From Candidatus Jettenia sp. (GTDB taxonomy: Bacteria; Planctomycetota; Brocadiia; Brocadiales; Brocadiaceae): a stretch of DNA of 64,000 bases. The notes under the pieces are model-generated. The model was not told the DNA's origin. It saw nothing but the letters and a program-made list of their open reading frames with translations, and ran no database searches. Below, piece after piece: positions 1 to 7,158 of the stretch; position 1 is the stretch's first letter, and each line of letters opens with the position of its first letter. The stretch covers positions 3,563,659 to 3,627,658 of the forward strand of contig CP091278.1 of the NCBI GenBank assembly GCA_021650895.1, given 5' to 3'. The position numbers and the translations under genes were made by a program.

Positions 1-145
1 GGGTATTTAAAATATTCATAGCAAGTTCCATTGCCTGGGGTTTCGAAAGCAGTAACTCATAATTATCAGCATTTGCCTCACCTTCTACGATGATTTCAAT
101 ACCTTCTGTCCTGGCAACAACAATAATTTTTTTCTTTTCTTCCAT
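1..145 (-). CDS. Partial hypothetical protein (N-terminal 48 residues)
   Basis: The 5' part of a minus-strand gene runs off the left edge of the window. It begins MEEKKKIIVVARTEG and is hydrophilic with a predicted strand-rich start. An AGGAGG Shine-Dalgarno at 155-160 lies 9 nt before the ATG at 145 and only 3 nt before an in-frame ATG at 151, so the inner ATG is the likelier start. It lies downstream of the iron-sulfur subunit gene on the same strand and may be co-transcribed, although about 110 nt separate them. I do not recognise the family from this fragment. Confidence 0.6.
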   Translation of the reverse strand, partial: MEEKKKIIVVARTEGIEIIVEGEANADNYELLLSKPQAMELAMNILNT

Positions 146-255
146 ACTCATTCTCCTCCTTTGATAAATAAGTAATATCAAAAATCAACCGCAGAGCTAA
201 AGAAAACTGAAAAAATTATTTCTCTGTCATCTGCCTATGTGTGGTTCATTTCTCT

Positions 256-978
256 CTAAATTTTGTTTTTAACTATTTTCATCTTTAAGTGGGCAATAGA
301 GCCAGATGGATTTAAATCTTTAGGGCATACTTCCTGACAGTTAAAGACTGTATGGCAGCGCCACACGCCATGTTCATTATTTACCATTGTCAACCGTTCT
401 TCTCTTGCACCGTCCCGCGTATCTGATACGAACCGGTCCATATTAAGAAGAGCCATCGGACCCAGGTACTTTTCGTGTGATGCTGTAACAGGACATGAAG
501 AATGACAACTGGCGCACAGGATACAATCAATCAGGATGTCTATTCTTGATCTTTCTTCCGGACTCTGGATCTGTTCTCTTGTTGCTGGTAATGGTTTGTT
601 AGGCATCAGGTATGGTTTTATATATTCGTAGTTTTTCCAGAAAGGCCCCATGTCAACAAAAAGGTCTTTGTGAATAGCCATATGGGCAAGTGGCTGTATT
701 GTAATGATATCAGATGTAAGTTTCGATATTAAGGTGTTACAGGCCAGGCGATATTTTCCATTGATATGCATGGCGCAGGAACCACAAATTGCAGCCCTGC
801 AGGAGGAGCGAAAAGCTAATGAGTTGTCCAATCGCTGTTGAATATAAAACAGCCCCTCCAGTACTGTTTGATCTTTCCGTGTGACGGGAATTTTAAATTT
901 CTGCAAATAGGGTTTTTTATCATTATCGGGATCAAAACGGAAGATATGAAAGAGAATGTTATCTTTTTTCATGGTCAT
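256..978 (-). CDS. sdhB: Succinate dehydrogenase/fumarate reductase iron-sulfur subunit (SdhB/FrdB family)
   Basis: This is the electron-transfer subunit of a complex II type enzyme. It passes electrons between a flavoprotein subunit and the quinone pool at the membrane. All three cluster motifs are visible: C61, C66, C69 and C81 for the 2Fe-2S centre (CRAAICGSC), C153, C156 and C159 with C163 (CILCASCHSSCP), and C209, C215 and C219 near the end (numbered from an upstream in-frame TTG). About 240 residues is normal for the family. The ATG at 978 is preferred over the TTG at 981; an ATG at 972 is also possible. It begins 8 nt after the ftsY stop, so it is probably co-transcribed with ftsY. No flavoprotein or membrane-anchor gene is adjacent in the window, so SDH versus FRD direction cannot be decided. 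Confidence 0.93.
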   Translation of the reverse strand: MTMKKDNILFHIFRFDPDNDKKPYLQKFKIPVTRKDQTVLEGLFYIQQRLDNSLAFRSSCRAAICGSCAMHINGKYRLACNTLISKLTSDIITIQPLAHMAIHKDLFVDMGPFWKNYEYIKPYLMPNKPLPATREQIQSPEERSRIDILIDCILCASCHSSCPVTASHEKYLGPMALLNMDRFVSDTRDGAREERLTMVNNEHGVWRCHTVFNCQEVCPKDLNPSGSIAHLKMKIVKNKI

Positions 979-986
979 CAAGTCTT

Positions 987-2438
987 TTACTGTTCAAATA
1001 AGGCATTTACGAATGCGTCAGGATTAAATTTTTCTATATCATCCGCTTTTTCTCCCAATCCAATAAATTTTACGGGAATATTTATTTCATTACGCATGCC
1101 TAACACAACGCCACCCTTTGCAGTACCATCTATTTTAGCAAGAAATATTCCTGTAATATCAACAGCTTGTTTAAACATTTTTGCCTGGGAAATTGCATTT
1201 TGCCCTGTTGTAGCATCGAGTACCATTAACACCTCATGAGGCGCCCCGGGAGATCTTTTCGAAATAACTCGTTTTATTTTACTTAATTCATTCATAAGAT
1301 TCTCATGGGTATGAAGGCGTCCGGCAGTATCAACAATTAATATATCAATACCCCTTGAAATACTGGCTTCTAATGCATCATAAGTTACTGCTGCAGGGTC
1401 AGAACCGGTTTGATGTTTTACGATATCTGCTCCGATACGTTTACTCCAAATATCCAATTGATCTGCTGCTGCAGCCCTAAAAGTATCGCCTGCAGCGACC
1501 ATTACCCTTTTACCCTCTTTGATGAAAAGACTTGCAAGTTTTGCTATGGATGTAGTTTTTCCTACACCATTAACTCCCACTACCATAATGACGGTTGGGG
1601 GTGTAGGAGCATAATTGATATCGATTTGCCAGGACTGTAGATCTTCTTTTAATCTACTTTTTATGAAATCATGTATTTGTGTTGTTTCATTTATTGTTTT
1701 AGATTTCCATGCTTCATGTATTTCCTGCATGAGTCTTTGAACAGGTTTTACCCCTATATCTGCACCAATCAGGATATCTTCCAGTTCTTCAAGCACGGAT
1801 TCATCGATAGCTCTTCTAAAAGAAAAAACACCTTTTAATCGGGACCAGAAACGGTTCCGGGTTTTTTCTAATCCTTTTTTTAGCTTTTCAGATTTGATCC
1901 TTTCTTCTATAACCGCCGTTTCTTCCAGGGATGGAATGAGCGTTTCGATCTCCTCTTCCATAACAGCAGTTTCAGATGAAGCCAAAGCTTGTTTTTCAGC
2001 ATCATCTTCAGTTACAGCAGTCTCTGGCAGGACAGAAACCTGTTCTTCAGTTTCAATAACTGTCGTTTCTGTTGGAGTAGAAATGATTTCTTTAGTATCA
2101 ACTTCTATAACTGCTGTTTCTGATAGGGCTGATACGGGCCTTTTAATAGCATCTTGCGTATCAGTAGTATCGGGTGAAATAAGGGTTGATTCTTCGGTAT
2201 CAATTTCAATAATAGCAGTTTCTTCTTCAATAACAGAAACTTCGGGTTCGATGGGAACTAATCTTACAACATCATTTTCTATAATGACCGTTTTTCGAGG
2301 TTCTGCTGTGAAGTTTTTTAGTCGATACCAAAAGCTGGCTCGCTTTTTTTTCAACCCCTTTTTTACCTTTTGAGTCTCTATCATTTCTGTTTTATTGTCA
2401 ACCATGGCTTTTTTGCCTTTTTTTGAGGCCAGTCCCAT
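987..2438 (-). CDS. ftsY: Signal recognition particle receptor FtsY with long repetitive acidic N-terminus
   Basis: FtsY is the SRP receptor GTPase that docks ribosome-nascent chain complexes at the inner membrane. The C-terminal ~300 residues form the NG domain, with the P-loop GVNGVGKTTSIAKLA, the DTAGRLHTHENL motif and a KIDGTAKGG guanine-specificity region. Residues ~45-180 are an acidic low-complexity stretch built from about six degenerate copies of an ETAVIE unit. Two copies of a K-K-x-x-F-W-x-R-L-K type segment (KKRASFWYRLKNF and KTRNRFWSRLKGV) bracket it. At 483 residues it is long because of this region, which corresponds to the variable, acidic A domain of other FtsY proteins. It is followed by sdhB. 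The assignment of the NG domain is firm; the role of the repeats is unknown. Confidence 0.96.
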   Translation of the reverse strand: MGLASKKGKKAMVDNKTEMIETQKVKKGLKKKRASFWYRLKNFTAEPRKTVIIENDVVRLVPIEPEVSVIEEETAIIEIDTEESTLISPDTTDTQDAIKRPVSALSETAVIEVDTKEIISTPTETTVIETEEQVSVLPETAVTEDDAEKQALASSETAVMEEEIETLIPSLEETAVIEERIKSEKLKKGLEKTRNRFWSRLKGVFSFRRAIDESVLEELEDILIGADIGVKPVQRLMQEIHEAWKSKTINETTQIHDFIKSRLKEDLQSWQIDINYAPTPPTVIMVVGVNGVGKTTSIAKLASLFIKEGKRVMVAAGDTFRAAAADQLDIWSKRIGADIVKHQTGSDPAAVTYDALEASISRGIDILIVDTAGRLHTHENLMNELSKIKRVISKRSPGAPHEVLMVLDATTGQNAISQAKMFKQAVDITGIFLAKIDGTAKGGVVLGMRNEINIPVKFIGLGEKADDIEKFNPDAFVNALFEQ

Positions 2439-2569
2439 AGGTTATTATCTCCTCTATAGATTTTTACAATAAGAGCCGCCTTTTCAAGAACTTTGCATAG
2501 TCGGTGTCCTTTGAATTGGAATCTATTTGTAAAACTAATATTAACAAATAATGTATAAAATAAACCTCT

Positions 2570-3853
2570 TCATTGAGAAGAGCATTTTTGTCTAAGCTTA
2601 TGAACAAACTCCTCTGGTACCGTAACTTTAGCAATGGGGGTGTCTATTTTTCTCTCTCCATGAAAATCAGAGCCACCGGTTACGGCCAAATCGTATTTTT
2701 CTGCTATCTTGAGATATTTCTTAATAGTTTGTGGGGAATGAGCTGGATAATATACTTCAATTCCTTGTAAACCGTCTTTTACCAAATCTTCAATAATGTG
2801 ATCTCTTTGGGTGAGTCCAGGATGGGCCAGAACTGATGCTCCATGAGCCTCTTTAATCAATTCAATAGCCTCTCGTGGCGTAAACGTTTTTTTAGGAACG
2901 TATGCAGGCCCATTATCTCCTATATATTTTAAAAATGCCTCTAAAATAGTGCTGCAATAACCATGTTTCCATATTACCTCTGCTACATGCATACGCCCTG
3001 GTGAGCCTTTTCCTGCTAAGGTAAGGATTTCCTCAGCATTAATGTCAACATTCAGGTTATGGAGTTTTTCAACCATAGTATAAATACGTTTTAACCTGTC
3101 TTCATGAGCTCGTTTTAACATCTTTTGCAGAGAAGTATTATGGATATCGATAAAATATCCAAGGATATGAACCTCTGAAGGACTGAGGTATGAAGAGAGT
3201 TCTATACCAGGAATAATATTCAGGTTTTTATTATCTCCGTAACGGAGCGCAATACCAACACCCTCAATAGTATCGTGATCCGTAATAGAAATAGTTGAAA
3301 CACCAGACCGAAGCGCCTCATCAACTACCTCTTCAGGTGTCATTGTACCATCGGAGTAATTTGTATGTATGTGTAAATCGGAATTTCCATAATTAACTTC
3401 TACTATATTCTGGAAAACAGGATCAGAAACGTTGTCTTTCAGCTCTCCGTTTCCGAATTGAGTGTAGATCTTATCTAAAATTCCATTTACAAAAGTTCCT
3501 GAATTTTTCGTGCTGAACTTTTTGGCAAGCTCAATGGCCTCATTAATTGAAACCTTTGGTGGAATATCGTCCCTGTACAAAAGTTCGTAGACTCCTAAGC
3601 GGAGAATATTTTTATCAATAATGGCCATGCGGTGTAATTCCCAATGTTCTGTAACACTGGATATCTTTTCATCTATTTCTTTGAGATGTGACCGGCAACC
3701 GTCAACAAGCAATATGGCAAACCTATATATGTCGGGCTTATCTGTATTTTTTTTACAGAAGGTATCGACCTCATCAAATATTCCATCACCGCGCAGGTCA
3801 AGTTGATAAAGAGCTTGAAGGGCAAGTTCACGAGCAATCGTTCTATTACGCAT
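2570..3853 (-). CDS. nusB: NusB transcription antitermination domain fused to a PHP phosphoesterase domain
   Basis: Residues ~1-135 match NusB: RTIARELALQALYQLD at the start, then the SINEAIELAKKFSTKNSGTFVNGILDKI signature (split here as SINEAIELAKKF and GTFVNGILDKI). NusB binds boxA RNA with NusE/S10 in rRNA antitermination. From residue ~158 a complete PHP domain follows, with DLHIHTNYSDGT, ITDHDTIEG, PGIELS, AHPG and GSDFHG, the metal-ligand pattern of the TrpH/YciV (RNase AM) phosphoesterases. The open reading frame is continuous with no stop between the parts. The ATG at 3853 is chosen because NusB proteins start at this point; an upstream in-frame TTG at 3880 adds nine atypical residues. 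ribH lies 113 nt upstream on the same strand, the common ribH-nusB pairing. Total length is about 427 residues against ~140 for a usual NusB. Confidence 0.9.
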   Translation of the reverse strand: MRNRTIARELALQALYQLDLRGDGIFDEVDTFCKKNTDKPDIYRFAILLVDGCRSHLKEIDEKISSVTEHWELHRMAIIDKNILRLGVYELLYRDDIPPKVSINEAIELAKKFSTKNSGTFVNGILDKIYTQFGNGELKDNVSDPVFQNIVEVNYGNSDLHIHTNYSDGTMTPEEVVDEALRSGVSTISITDHDTIEGVGIALRYGDNKNLNIIPGIELSSYLSPSEVHILGYFIDIHNTSLQKMLKRAHEDRLKRIYTMVEKLHNLNVDINAEEILTLAGKGSPGRMHVAEVIWKHGYCSTILEAFLKYIGDNGPAYVPKKTFTPREAIELIKEAHGASVLAHPGLTQRDHIIEDLVKDGLQGIEVYYPAHSPQTIKKYLKIAEKYDLAVTGGSDFHGERKIDTPIAKVTVPEEFVHKLRQKCSSQ

Positions 3854-3966
3854 AGAATAGTCAATTTTCAGTAAGAGCAATTAAATAAATAAATAAATCA
3901 ATAAAAAATGCATTTCTTTATGGTTATAAGTAGGGTGCGGGAGAGGAGAGCAAAACAGGTAACTGA

Positions 3967-4461
3967 TTAAACCTTTTTAGCTGATTTTGTACAGGATTGT
4001 ATTTGATCAAAAAGGTTTACCATTTCTATGGCTGATAAAGCAGCCTCTGCTCCTTTATTGCCAGTTTTTGCTCCAGCCCGGTCAATGGCTTGTTCCAAGG
4101 TCTCTGTTGTAATAACACCATAAATAGTTGGAATACCGGTAGACAAACCAACCTGTGCAATACCTTTAGCTGATTCGCTTGCAATATAATCAAAATGAGG
4201 TGTTTCGCCGCGGATAACAGCACCGAGGCAAATTACCGCATCATATTTTCCATTCTGTGCTACTTTAAGAGCGGCGCCTGGTATCTCATAAGAGCCAGGG
4301 ACCCAGAAAATATCAATATCCTCTTCTTTTACACCGTGCCTGATAAGTCCATCTAGTGCACCATCCAATAAACGCTTTGTTATAAAATTGTTAAATCGGC
4401 TAACAACAATTCCAAATTTCTTTCCTGTACCAATTAAATTTCCACAGAATTCAATACTCAT
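3967..4461 (-). CDS. ribH: 6,7-dimethyl-8-ribityllumazine synthase
   Basis: This is the penultimate step of riboflavin synthesis, condensing 5-amino-6-ribitylaminouracil with 3,4-dihydroxy-2-butanone 4-phosphate in the cytosol. Family motifs are clear: SRFN near the start, [21 protein letters not shown] with the catalytic histidine, [16 protein letters not shown] and GNKG. At 164 residues it has the usual length for the shell-forming enzyme. A GAGGGG stretch lies upstream of the ATG at 4461. It heads the minus-strand run ribH-nusB and faces tatC across about 240 nt. The riboflavin kinase gene ribF lies about 12 kb away rather than in a rib operon. Confidence 0.97.
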   Translation of the reverse strand: MSIEFCGNLIGTGKKFGIVVSRFNNFITKRLLDGALDGLIRHGVKEEDIDIFWVPGSYEIPGAALKVAQNGKYDAVICLGAVIRGETPHFDYIASESAKGIAQVGLSTGIPTIYGVITTETLEQAIDRAGAKTGNKGAEAALSAIEMVNLFDQIQSCTKSAKKV

Positions 4462-4702
4462 AAGTTTCAGAGAGTTCCCCTCATAGATAGTCAGGAAAAT
4501 AGATTGTTATATGCAAAATAGTAGCATATACCATGAAATCTTTCAAGGCTTTTCTCCTGAATTGTTTTCTTGTAATTTTAGAGGTATGTTTGTATGATAA
4601 ACTGCTTGTTTTTTGTTATGGTCTCAAAGGAAAAATAAATCATAAGGCGAGAAAGAGAAATTTTTATGTGTATTGATTTATTATAACTCACAGAGGTTTG
4701 AT

Positions 4703-5650
4703 GTGGAAAAGGTAATAAGAGAAGAAGAGATTGATGAAATTGAAAAAATAAGGATGACTTTAGGCGCACATCTTGAGGAGTTGCGACGCAGGGTGGTTTA
4801 TTCCATTATCGCCATTGTTCTTTGCTTTGTATTCTGTTGGTTTTTTAAAGTGCAGATTTTGGATATAGCCAAAAAGCCCCATAGGTTTGCTATGGGAAAG
4901 GCAGGCCTTTCATCTGAGTTACAGGTGCTCAGCTATCAGGAGGGTTTTTATGCCTACATGAAATTGTGTTTTATAACATCGGTTTTTATCGCCTATCCGT
5001 TTGTCATCTACCAGATATGGCAATTTGTAAGGGCGGGGCTTTATAAAAAAGAGAAAAAATATATACTCCTCTTCCTTCCTATTTCATACCTTGCATTCGT
5101 GGTAGGAGGAATTTTTGGATATTTTTTACTTATACCCTTTGGTCTGCAATTTTTAATCGGTATTCTTGGTCCGGGAATACAACCAATTATTACCATGCAG
5201 CAGTATGTTTCATTTGTGTTCATGCTGACTGTGGCATTGGGATTAGTATTTCAATTGCCTCTCGTTATGCTGCTCCTGTCGAAGATTGGAATTGTTAGCC
5301 CTGACAAATTTATTGCATGGAGAAAGTATGCCATCTTAGTAATATTCATTATTGCTGCTATAGTTACTCCACCCGACCCTTTTACACAGACCATGACTGC
5401 AGTTCCTATGATCATTCTCTACGAACTAGGAATCCTTATCGCAAGACCTACAAAAAGAGGATTTATTCTCTTGGGTACCGCTATTGGTTGTGGAGCTATT
5501 GCTGTAGTTGGGGTATATTTTTATTTACCCATAAGGGTGGAGAGATTAATGTGTCGAATCCGTATGGGGATATTCAGATTTTATATCCGGGCGATAGAGA
5601 GTGGAAGAAGGTATCAGGCCATATGTCCTTTCAGAAAGGTGTTACCCTGA
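4703..5650 (+). CDS. tatC: Sec-independent (Tat) protein translocase subunit TatC
   Basis: TatC is the polytopic inner-membrane receptor for twin-arginine signal peptides. The N-terminal MTLGAHLEELRRRV motif and six membrane segments match the family, including the YPFVIYQIWQFVRAGLY, FQLPLVMLLL and ITPPDP-like (VTPPDP) regions. Start choice: a GTG at 4703 follows CAGAGG with a 6-nt spacer; an upstream TTG at 4673 and an ATG at 4754 are alternatives. After the usual sixth segment there is an extra hydrophobic stretch (GTAIGCGAIAVVGVYF) and then ~40 basic residues that look out of frame. The reading frame one base over instead gives a sensible periplasmic FecR-type domain (see the next entry). 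The 3' part of this frame may therefore be an artefact or a shadow of a frameshift. Confidence 0.93.
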   Translation: MEKVIREEEIDEIEKIRMTLGAHLEELRRRVVYSIIAIVLCFVFCWFFKVQILDIAKKPHRFAMGKAGLSSELQVLSYQEGFYAYMKLCFITSVFIAYPFVIYQIWQFVRAGLYKKEKKYILLFLPISYLAFVVGGIFGYFLLIPFGLQFLIGILGPGIQPIITMQQYVSFVFMLTVALGLVFQLPLVMLLLSKIGIVSPDKFIAWRKYAILVIFIIAAIVTPPDPFTQTMTAVPMIILYELGILIARPTKRGFILLGTAIGCGAIAVVGVYFYLPIRVERLMCRIRMGIFRFYIRAIESGRRYQAICPFRKVLP

Positions 5651-6048
5651 AAACTGGCAAGGGAGGGAGAACCATCTTATCTACAAAAAGGGGGGTAAAT
5701 GTAGGGATGGACACAAATACTGAAGCGCATTTTTTTGATCCCTGGAAGATGCAACTAAAAACCGGTCAAATCCTCATTTCGATGAAGGGATCAGAAATAC
5801 CCTTAGAAGTTGATACCCCGAATGGGCGGATACGAATGAATAAAGGTACTTTAAATATCCAGGCGAAGGATATTGTTACTATTGTGACAGCCGTAAATGG
5901 CGAGGCTACCCTATTGATAGAAGGGGAAGAGAAAAAATTATTGGAAGGACGCCAGCATAAGATGTCTATCGGCGGCGAACCTGTGGATATTGGGGCTATT
6001 ATCAATTGGTCAGAGGGTATAGTAACGAAATCTGATGAGCAAAAGTGA
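5551..6048 (+). CDS. FecR-type domain protein overlapping the tatC 3' end
   Basis: About 165 residues of beta-rich sequence resemble a FecR/LptA-like periplasmic domain (GVTLKTGKGGRTILST, PLEVDTPNGRIRMNKG, TAVNGEATLLIEGEEKKL). If expressed alone, a GTG at 5551 preceded by GGTGGAG (5537-5543) is the best start, but the product would lack a signal peptide, odd for this fold. The same frame reads back into the extra hydrophobic segment of tatC. Adding one base in the T run at 5518-5522 would join TatC, its seventh membrane helix and this domain into one protein whose tail would be periplasmic. It is followed after 139 nt by the STAS-HATPase gene. Function is unknown; domain recognition is moderate. 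Confidence 0.65.
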   Translation: MSNPYGDIQILYPGDREWKKVSGHMSFQKGVTLKTGKGGRTILSTKRGVNVGMDTNTEAHFFDPWKMQLKTGQILISMKGSEIPLEVDTPNGRIRMNKGTLNIQAKDIVTIVTAVNGEATLLIEGEEKKLLEGRQHKMSIGGEPVDIGAIINWSEGIVTKSDEQK

Positions 6049-6187
6049 TAAGATTATCAAGAGAAAACGAGAGAGAATACTTGCCCTGAACTTCTGTTTG
6101 AAAACGTTGATTTCCAAAAAGTTTCTCCTTCGGATTTAGAATTATACTGTTCTCTTTCCTCAACTTGAAAAACATAATAAGTAAATA

Positions 6188-7030
6188 ATGGTTCAAGTAA
6201 CAGAAGATACTTTTGAGTATATTTTACCTACCTTCAATGAGCTACAAGAAATCAATCTTCAGGATGTAACCTTTATAGATCCTTATGGTATGGTTGGCCT
6301 TCTGGAATTAGGAGAATTATTTAAATCAAGGGATATTCGGAAAGTCATATATTTACCCCATTCAGAAGAAGTCCTTAAATATCTAGAAAGGATGGATTTC
6401 TTTCGATTTGCTTATAACTATTTTGACCTCAGGCCTTCAAGACCGGAGATATTGGAGAAATATCTGAGAAATTCGTATTCAGATGTCCTTCTTGAGATCA
6501 CACCGATAGAAAAGTCAGATGACATCCATTTCATTGTTCGTAAGGTTAAAGAGCGTGCTCATGCAATCCTCAACAGGCATCTGCATTATGATGAGAGAGC
6601 AATTCATGGTTTTATCGTTGCACTTTCGGAGGTATGCCAGAATATCATTGAACATAGCAAGGCCAGAGGGTTTGTGGGTATCCAGAAATATTTTTTCCAG
6701 AAGATAGGTAAAAATGTTGTAAAGATCGCTGTTATGGATATTGGTATGGGATTTAAAAAATCCTTATCTGAACGGTTTACTTTAAAGCATGACCTTGATG
6801 CTATTGAAAATGCCCTTCTTCGCGGTGTATCCAGATTTGCAGAAAAAGGAAGAGGACACGGATTGGCTGCCGTAAGGCGCTTTGTCAATCAATGGGATGG
6901 CAAACTCTCTATCCGTTCAGGAAACGCGAAACTTTCTATAATACCTGAGTGGGTATGGGGAAAAGAGAAAGAACTCAATCTTACTCCTTTCCCCGGCGCC
7001 CAGATAAACATCCTTCTGCCTGAAGTTTAA
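6188..7030 (+). CDS. STAS-like plus HATPase (anti-sigma/RsbW-type) regulatory protein
   Basis: Residues ~1-75 resemble a STAS or STAS-like alpha/beta domain (LQDVTFIDPYGMVGLLEL and a C-terminal helix with LKYLERMDFF). Residues ~115-280 carry a GHKL ATPase domain: N-box ALSEVCQNIIEHS with E148 and N152, DIGMG at 184-188 and GRGHGL at 221-226. This pairing resembles an anti-anti-sigma domain joined to an anti-sigma serine kinase, so a switch controlling a partner by binding or phosphorylation is plausible. No sigma factor or histidine-kinase receptor domain is adjacent. It lies just upstream of the methyltransferase island, whose other end also carries a STAS-like protein. That association is inferred from position only. 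A separate promoter follows this gene. Confidence 0.75.
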   Translation: MVQVTEDTFEYILPTFNELQEINLQDVTFIDPYGMVGLLELGELFKSRDIRKVIYLPHSEEVLKYLERMDFFRFAYNYFDLRPSRPEILEKYLRNSYSDVLLEITPIEKSDDIHFIVRKVKERAHAILNRHLHYDERAIHGFIVALSEVCQNIIEHSKARGFVGIQKYFFQKIGKNVVKIAVMDIGMGFKKSLSERFTLKHDLDAIENALLRGVSRFAEKGRGHGLAAVRRFVNQWDGKLSIRSGNAKLSIIPEWVWGKEKELNLTPFPGAQINILLPEV

Positions 7031-7055
7031 TTTTCATTTCTCCATGATATTGTAT

Positions 7056-7096
7056 TTGACATAAACTCTATTTTGTTTATAATGAATTCAATTGAA
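7056..7096 (+). promoter_or_regulatory. Strong promoter and palindrome ahead of the restriction-modification run
   Basis: TTGACA at 7056-7061 and TATAAT at 7078-7083, both perfect consensus hexamers with a 16-nt spacer, point toward the methyltransferase starting at 7159. Immediately downstream is the 10-bp palindrome TTCAATTGAA (7087-7096), near the expected transcription start, a good place for a repressor or for autoregulation by the methyltransferase. Confidence 0.75.
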
Positions 7097-7158
7097 TCCA
7101 TTGAACTAAGTGTTGTCTTCTTCTGAAGTCAAAAAAACCAATTCCCTTATCTAAAATC

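Noticed and set aside
595-981. A longer iron-sulfur protein starting at TTG 981
   Set aside because: The ATG at 978 is one codon inside and is the more usual start.
3967-4672. FMN riboswitch ahead of ribH
   Set aside because: The short leader (about 4462-4670 on the minus strand) shows none of the conserved FMN-aptamer blocks that I could recognise.
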